From Fidelibacterota bacterium (GTDB lineage: Bacteria; Fidelibacterota; UBA2242; B5-G15): DNA of 9,662 bases. How positions within the stretch are numbered: position 1 is the stretch's first letter; every line of letters begins with the position of its first letter. The position numbers and the translations under genes are program-made. The stretch spans positions 1 through 9,662 of the forward strand of contig QNCQ01000053.1 of assembly GCA_003645825.1 (NCBI GenBank). The letters run 5' to 3'. This document shows positions 5,548-9,662 of this stretch, in pieces. The notes beneath the pieces were generated by a model. That model did not search any database and was not told the origin of the DNA. It was given only the letters and a program-made list of their open reading frames with translations.

Positions 5548-6918
5548 ATGACTGGGAACAAGCAAGACACGATAGTAGCGGTATCAACACCCCCTGGCTT
5601 TGGAGCAATATCTATTGTAAGGCTCTCCGGACCGGATAGTCTGAAAATTGCAAAAAAGTTTTTCGTCCCCTCTCGGAGGGAAATCCTTCCCAGACACGCC
5701 ACCTTAGGGAAAGTATTCGACGGAGAAGATCTGGTGGACGAAGCAGTTTTAATTTACTACAAAGCACCAGAATCGTATACCGGCGAAGACATGGTAGAGT
5801 TAAACTGCCACGGAAGCCCCTATATCGTGGAGCAGATTGTTAGGCTCTCTCTACACAACGGCGCAAGAGCAGCAGAACCGGGTGAGTTTACAAAGAGAGC
5901 TTTCCTAAACGGGAAAATGGAATTAACCCAGGCAGAAGCTGTGGCGGATCTGATTAGCTCCCTGACCCGAACCTCTCACAAAGCATCTCTCTCCTTGCTC
6001 GAAGGAAAACTGGGGAAAAAGATAAGCTTCCTCCGGCAACAGCTAATAGACCTTATAGCTCTGCTGGAACTGGAGCTCGACTTCCAGGAAGAAGATGTTG
6101 AAAATATACCCAGAAGTGAATTGTTAAAAAGGCTAAAGGAGCTTAAAGCCACCCTGAACTCGCTTGTGAAGAATTACAACTTCGGTAAGCTGATTCAGCA
6201 AGGGATAAAGGTAGCAATTGTGGGACCCCCAAACAGTGGAAAGTCAACACTTCTAAACGCTTTTTTAAAAGAAGAACGAGCCATAACCTCTCCCATTCCC
6301 GGGACAACCAGAGACTATATCCAGGAAGCTGTTTCCATTAACGGGTATCTTTTCCTACTCGTAGATACAGCAGGCTTAAGGGACACAGAGGACGAAATCG
6401 AAAAAGCCGGCATAGAAAAAACCCGGAGGCTGATGAATTCTTCTGAAATAATTCTGTATGTAATCGATGCTTCAAACCCTCACGATATCGAACATGCAAA
6501 AAACATCAGGGAAATAAAAGCTTCCTCCACAATAATAGTTCTCAACAAAATTGACAAAGTTCCAGAGAGAAAAACAGAAGCTATACTCCAGACGTTCAAG
6601 GACCAACAGGCCATTGGTATATCCAGCAAGTATGGGATTGGAATACATCAGCTCGCAGAATTGATGATAGAAAAGATAAAGAATAAATATCAGGGAACTG
6701 GAGACTTTATTCTCATAAACCAACGGCATTATAAAGAACTGAACGATGCCCGACGAGCCATCCAGAACGCTATCAATTCCACTAAAAGGGATATGCCCCC
6801 TGAGATTATCGTCACGGACCTCAGAATTGCACTGGAACATTTCGACAGAATCCTGGGTAAAACAACCAACGATGATATTTTAGATAGCATCTTTAGTAGA
6901 TTTTGCATCGGAAAGTAA
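5548..6918 (+). CDS. mnmE: tRNA uridine-5-carboxymethylaminomethyl modification GTPase MnmE
   Basis: Works with MnmG to modify wobble uridine 34 of certain tRNAs; it supplies the folate-bound one-carbon unit and GTP hydrolysis. The 456-residue product has the N-terminal folate-binding domain (about 1-120, starting DTIVAVSTPPGFGAISIVRLSG), a helical domain, and an inserted G domain with G1 GPPNSGKS (226-233), G2 around TTRD (253-256), G3 DTAG (273-276) and G4 NKID (333-336). It ends in the family's FCIGK tail, with C453 as the conserved cysteine. Length is normal. G1 has PP where RP is common. The ATG at 5548 lies two bases after the yidC stop; no good ribosome-binding site is visible, so translational coupling is likely. 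Its partner mnmG follows directly. Confidence 0.98.
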   Translation: MTGNKQDTIVAVSTPPGFGAISIVRLSGPDSLKIAKKFFVPSRREILPRHATLGKVFDGEDLVDEAVLIYYKAPESYTGEDMVELNCHGSPYIVEQIVRLSLHNGARAAEPGEFTKRAFLNGKMELTQAEAVADLISSLTRTSHKASLSLLEGKLGKKISFLRQQLIDLIALLELELDFQEEDVENIPRSELLKRLKELKATLNSLVKNYNFGKLIQQGIKVAIVGPPNSGKSTLLNAFLKEERAITSPIPGTTRDYIQEAVSINGYLFLLVDTAGLRDTEDEIEKAGIEKTRRLMNSSEIILYVIDASNPHDIEHAKNIREIKASSTIIVLNKIDKVPERKTEAILQTFKDQQAIGISSKYGIGIHQLAELMIEKIKNKYQGTGDFILINQRHYKELNDARRAIQNAINSTKRDMPPEIIVTDLRIALEHFDRILGKTTNDDILDSIFSRFCIGK

Positions 6919-6927
6919 CAGGGGTAA

Positions 6928-6943
6928 AGTTTCACGTGAAACA
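6928..6943. promoter_or_regulatory. parS: parS site 1 (ParB-binding centromere palindrome), 15 of 16 match
   Basis: AGTTTCACGTGAAACA matches the bacterial parS form TGTTTCACGTGAAACA at 15 of 16 positions; only the first base differs. The core GTTTCACGTGAAAC is a perfect 14-bp palindrome. ParB loads here as a CTP-dependent clamp, spreads, and together with ParA and SMC segregates the origin region. The site begins 10 bp after the mnmE stop and about 3.9 kb from the putative oriC. It contains the likely mnmG start codon (GTG, 6936-6938). Confidence 0.88.
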
Positions 6944-8843
6944 GCATGTGATAGACTACGACATAATCGTTATAGGAGGAGGTCACGCAGGAATAGAGGC
7001 AAGCCTGGCCTGTGCAAGACTTGGATTCAAAACCCTCATGATTACCATAGAGCTTAGCGCCATAGGGAGAATGTCCTGCAACCCGGCCATAGGAGGACTC
7101 GCTAAAGGACATCTCGTTACGGAGATTGACGCTCTCGGTGGGGAGATGGCAAAAGTTATAGACAAAACAGGGCTTCAGTTCAGAGTCCTAAATAAATCAA
7201 AAGGCAGAGCTGTATGGTCGCTGAGAGCTCAGGCAGACAAAATAAAGTACTCTCTCGAAATGATAAAGATTTTACTGGAGCAACCGAATCTGGATCTCAT
7301 CGAAGATGTTGCCACCGACGTGATTGTCGAAAACAGGGAAATCAGAGGCGTCATAACAGAAAAACACGGAGAGATTCTCTGCAAAAAACTCATTGTAACA
7401 TCAGGGACGTTTCTCAACGGGCTAATTCATATCGGGCTTACTCACTTTGAGGGAGGAAGGCTTGGAGAAAGGGCGGCAAAGGGACTCACAGAAGCTTTTG
7501 TAAGGCTCGGGATAAAAGCCGGAAGATTAAAAACAGGAACTCCTCCAAGAATCCATAGAGACTCCATAGATTTTAGCAAAACAACTCCTCAATATGGCGA
7601 TGAGAACCCCATTCCTTTCTCTTTTCAGACGAAAGACTTCAACCCTAAAAATATACCATGCTTCATCACATATACCAACCCAAAAACCCATGAAATTCTT
7701 TTTAACTCTCTCGATAGATCTCCTTTATATACGGGAATTATAAAATCTATAGGACCCAGATATTGCCCAAGTATCGAAGACAAAATTGTCCGCTTTCAAG
7801 ATAAGGACTCTCACCAAATATTTCTAGAACCGGAATGGGAGGGCTCCCATGAAATCTACGTGAACGGGTTCAGCACTAGCCTACCGTTCGATGTACAGCT
7901 GAGAGCATTGCATACAATCCCTGGTCTGGAAAAGGCAGAAATAATAAGGCCAGGCTACGCTATAGAGTACGATTTCTTTCCTGCCTATCAACTATACAGA
8001 ACCCTGGAATCAAAAATAATAAAGGGTTTGTACTTCGCGGGCCAGATAAATGGAACCTCCGGCTACGAAGAAGCAGCCGCTCAAGGACTCATTGCAGGAA
8101 TAAATGCTTCTTTAAGCCTCAGGAAACAGCCTCCTTTCATCCTTGGTAGATCAGAAGCATACATTGGGGTGCTCATAGATGACTTGATAGTCAAGAGCCC
8201 CACAGAACCTTACAGAATGTTTACCTCGAGCGCTGAACACCGTTTGCTCCTGAGATCGGATACAGCTGACTTGCGACTTTCAGAAAAAGCGTCCAGAATA
8301 GGCTTACTACCTGAAAAATTCGCAACTGCCGCCCGTGAAAAAAAAGAGATAGCTACCGAAACCATCAACTTTCTGAAAAAAAGATTCCTCTCTCCAGAAG
8401 AGTTCGCTATCATGGCAAAAAGAAAAAATCTGTCCTCAAAAAGATATTCGTCTGGGGCCTCACTCCACAAACTACTCAGAAGACCTGAGATCTCTTTCAA
8501 AGACATAAAAGTCTTCATCCCGGATTCACTTCTAACCAGAATTTATAAATACCCCCGCCTCGATTTCCATATTGAAACCGAAGTCAAATACGAAGGGTAC
8601 ATTAAAAGAAGCTCCGCTTTGGTAGAAAGCATGAAAGAAAGTGAAAACTTCAAGCTCCCAAAAAATATTGACTACGATAAAATAGACACTATAAGCAAAG
8701 AGGCGAGAGAAAAATTAAACAGAATTCGCCCGGAAACGCTGGGACAGGCTTCGAGAATTCCAGGAATTCTCCCATCCGACATCACTGCTCTTATGATTCT
8801 CTTTAAAAAGAAAAATTTCTCCAGTGTTTCACGTGAAACATGA
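6936..8843 (+). CDS. mnmG: tRNA uridine-5-carboxymethylaminomethyl modification enzyme MnmG (GidA)
   Basis: FAD- and NADH-dependent partner of MnmE in wobble uridine 34 modification. From GTG 6936 the product is 635 residues, close to E. coli MnmG. Landmarks are the FAD-binding GGGHAG (14-19), SCNPAIGGLAKGHLV with C48, GRAVWSLRAQADK, RLKTGTPPRI, YCPSIEDK with C277 (the two conserved cysteines), FFPAYQLYRTLESK, GLYFAGQINGTSGYEEAAAQG and SAEHRLLLRSDTADLRL, then the helical C-terminal domain. There is no ATG near the start. GTG 6936 is preferred because AGGGG lies 11 bases upstream and about eight residues then precede the first FAD-binding strand, as in relatives. GTG 6948 and TTG 6903 (which would overlap mnmE by 16 bp) are alternatives. 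The chosen start lies inside a parS site, and a second parS covers its last codons. Its TGA overlaps the mfd ATG. Confidence 0.97.
   Translation: MKQHVIDYDIIVIGGGHAGIEASLACARLGFKTLMITIELSAIGRMSCNPAIGGLAKGHLVTEIDALGGEMAKVIDKTGLQFRVLNKSKGRAVWSLRAQADKIKYSLEMIKILLEQPNLDLIEDVATDVIVENREIRGVITEKHGEILCKKLIVTSGTFLNGLIHIGLTHFEGGRLGERAAKGLTEAFVRLGIKAGRLKTGTPPRIHRDSIDFSKTTPQYGDENPIPFSFQTKDFNPKNIPCFITYTNPKTHEILFNSLDRSPLYTGIIKSIGPRYCPSIEDKIVRFQDKDSHQIFLEPEWEGSHEIYVNGFSTSLPFDVQLRALHTIPGLEKAEIIRPGYAIEYDFFPAYQLYRTLESKIIKGLYFAGQINGTSGYEEAAAQGLIAGINASLSLRKQPPFILGRSEAYIGVLIDDLIVKSPTEPYRMFTSSAEHRLLLRSDTADLRLSEKASRIGLLPEKFATAAREKKEIATETINFLKKRFLSPEEFAIMAKRKNLSSKRYSSGASLHKLLRRPEISFKDIKVFIPDSLLTRIYKYPRLDFHIETEVKYEGYIKRSSALVESMKESENFKLPKNIDYDKIDTISKEAREKLNRIRPETLGQASRIPGILPSDITALMILFKKKNFSSVSRET
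8753..8771. repeat. Perfect inverted repeat (8-bp arms, 3-bp centre) inside mnmG
   Basis: GAGAATTC, CAG, GAATTCTC form a perfect inverted repeat within the codons for the conserved RIPGIL segment of MnmG. Because the peptide repeats Ile around Pro-Gly, codon choice alone could produce it. It lies 53 bp before the second parS. No function is claimed. Confidence 0.5.
8825..8840. promoter_or_regulatory. parS: parS site 2 (ParB-binding centromere palindrome), perfect match
   Basis: TGTTTCACGTGAAACA is a perfect 16-bp palindrome and an exact match to the widely conserved bacterial parS form (TGTTNCACGTGAAACA). It encodes the last residues of MnmG (the V-S-R-E-T end) and its final A is the first base of the mfd ATG. 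It lies about 5.8 kb from the putative oriC and 1,897 bp from parS site 1, with which it shares 15 identical bases. No parA or parB gene is in the window, so these sites must be served by ParB encoded elsewhere. Confidence 0.93.
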
Positions 8844-9662
8844 AAAACTCTCCAACAAAATCCATCCTAGATAAATTTTCCCAGCACTCTTCTTTTCTGG
8901 CCATACTCGAAAAGCTCCGTACAAACAGAAAAGTCTCCCTAAACACTACCAACTCATCAGCCCTAAGCTTTTTCATCGCGACCCTGTCCAGATCTCTTAA
9001 AAACAAAATCATCATTACTTCTCCCGAAGAAGAGGAGCTGGATAACATTTCCAGAGACCTACTGACTTTCTCTATCAAAAAAGACCAGGTATCTCTACTA
9101 CCCCGCCCCCCGGATCAAGAAGCTTTCTTAAAAGATAGCCAAGCCACAATCAACTTTTCAAAATCAATAGTAAATCTGCTAACAAAGCAGAAGGCGATCC
9201 TTCTTGCCCGGACGGAAAACCTCCTGCAGGAAATTCCTAAACCGGAAAGTATCCTTTCCGTAGCTTTATCTCTCACAATCAATCAAACAATCTCCCAGGA
9301 TAAAATAATACGCTTCCTGGTAGAAAATGGTTACGAAATGTCAGACTTCACAGAAGATGTTTTTTCCTTTTCGAGAAGAGGCTATATTCTGGACTTTTTC
9401 CCTCCCTACCACGATTTCCCGATCAGAATCGAGTTCTTTGGAGATACTATCACATCTATCAGATACTTCGATACAGAAACCCAGCGCTCCCTGAAAAAAC
9501 TTAAAAACATCGTTATATATCCAGAGATCATTAGTCTGAAAGCAAAGGAAAAATGCCCCCTGCCACGGATCATACCAACAAAGTCACTCCCAATTTTCCT
9601 CCACCACGACAGATACCTAGATAACTACGAGAAACTTCAGATCCTCATTCATGATAAAGTAA
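8840..9662 (+). CDS. mfd: Transcription-repair coupling factor Mfd, N-terminal part (3' end outside window)
   Basis: Mfd removes RNA polymerase stalled at DNA damage and recruits UvrA, linking transcription to nucleotide excision repair. The frame is open from ATG 8840 to the window edge (274 residues of a protein that is usually over 1,000). The visible part matches the UvrB-like N-terminal module: the first strands with a TSPEEEELDNISRDL segment, then VFSFSRRGYILDFFPP (about 174-189), IRIEFFGD and IRYFDTETQRSL. A functional P-loop is absent from the N-terminal lobe, as is usual in Mfd and unlike UvrB. The early region looks somewhat compact. The start overlaps the mnmG stop (ATGA) and also uses the last base of parS site 2. 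No Shine-Dalgarno is visible because the parS palindrome occupies that place, so translation is probably coupled to mnmG. The RNA polymerase-binding and helicase domains lie outside the window. Confidence 0.88.
   Translation, partial: MKNSPTKSILDKFSQHSSFLAILEKLRTNRKVSLNTTNSSALSFFIATLSRSLKNKIIITSPEEEELDNISRDLLTFSIKKDQVSLLPRPPDQEAFLKDSQATINFSKSIVNLLTKQKAILLARTENLLQEIPKPESILSVALSLTINQTISQDKIIRFLVENGYEMSDFTEDVFSFSRRGYILDFFPPYHDFPIRIEFFGDTITSIRYFDTETQRSLKKLKNIVIYPEIISLKAKEKCPLPRIIPTKSLPIFLHHDRYLDNYEKLQILIHDKV

Noticed and set aside
6903..6935. TTG 6903 as the mnmG start
   Set aside because: It would overlap mnmE by 16 bp without a ribosome-binding site and add residues not expected in MnmG; GTG 6936 with AGGGG upstream fits better, although it is not proven.
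6928..6943. Noc-binding site or a plain transcription-factor operator as an alternative to parS
   Set aside because: The Noc site has a CCCGGG centre, while this has the CACGTG centre and flanks of parS, and a second near-identical copy lies close to the origin.
6472..7112. Two long minus-strand frames (122 and 127 codons) across mnmE and the start of mnmG
   Set aside because: Both are antisense to strongly conserved MnmE and MnmG coding sequence and show no recognisable domain.
1..9662. A novel defence, mobile or biosynthetic system
   Set aside because: Every long reading frame is accounted for by a conserved housekeeping family; no transposase, integrase, toxin-antitoxin pair, CRISPR repeat or unknown gene was seen. 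The unusual features here are sites and overlaps, not new genes.

Overview
This window looks like the replication-origin neighbourhood of a bacterial chromosome. It carries a conserved core-gene block in a compact, moderately AT-rich genome (around 40% GC by eye). YidC has a large periplasmic domain after its first membrane helix, which indicates a Gram-negative (diderm) bacterium. Frequent AGA/AGG arginine and ATA isoleucine codons, Lys/Glu-rich proteins and an rpmH/rnpA overlap like that of Thermus hint at a thermophile or thermophile-derived lineage. That is inference, and I cannot name the phylum. There are no mobile elements, CRISPR arrays, tRNAs or rRNAs that I can see.

Left arm (1-2764): a uridine-kinase-family nucleoside kinase, cut by the window edge, runs rightward. 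Its stop codon overlaps that of the leftward ssb gene. Upstream of ssb is a clear sigma70-type promoter, and then the leftward dnaA gene. dnaN does not follow dnaA here; ssb takes that place.

Centre (2765-3160): about 400 bp without a gene, the probable oriC. It holds three identical DnaA-box-like 9-mers (TTATCAACA), one box matching the relaxed E. coli consensus (TTTTTCACA), and a stretch of only about 24% GC (2941-3120).

Right arm (3161-9662): a tightly packed rightward cluster rpmH-rnpA-yidD-yidC-mnmE-mnmG-mfd. Neighbours overlap or sit a few bases apart, except for a 17-bp mnmE-mnmG gap that contains part of a parS site. The genes serve ribosome assembly (L34), tRNA 5' maturation (RNase P protein), membrane protein insertion (YidD, YidC), tRNA wobble-uridine modification (MnmE, MnmG) and transcription-coupled repair (Mfd, cut by the window edge).

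The most notable signals are: (1) two ParB-binding parS palindromes placed exactly at the two ends of mnmG, one containing its likely GTG start codon and the other spanning its last codons and the first base of the mfd start, in a segment without parA, parB or rsmG; (2) an rnpA gene whose only usable start lies inside rpmH, giving an extra N-terminus of about 28 residues read out of frame from the L34 gene; (3) an origin built on a repeated non-canonical DnaA box.
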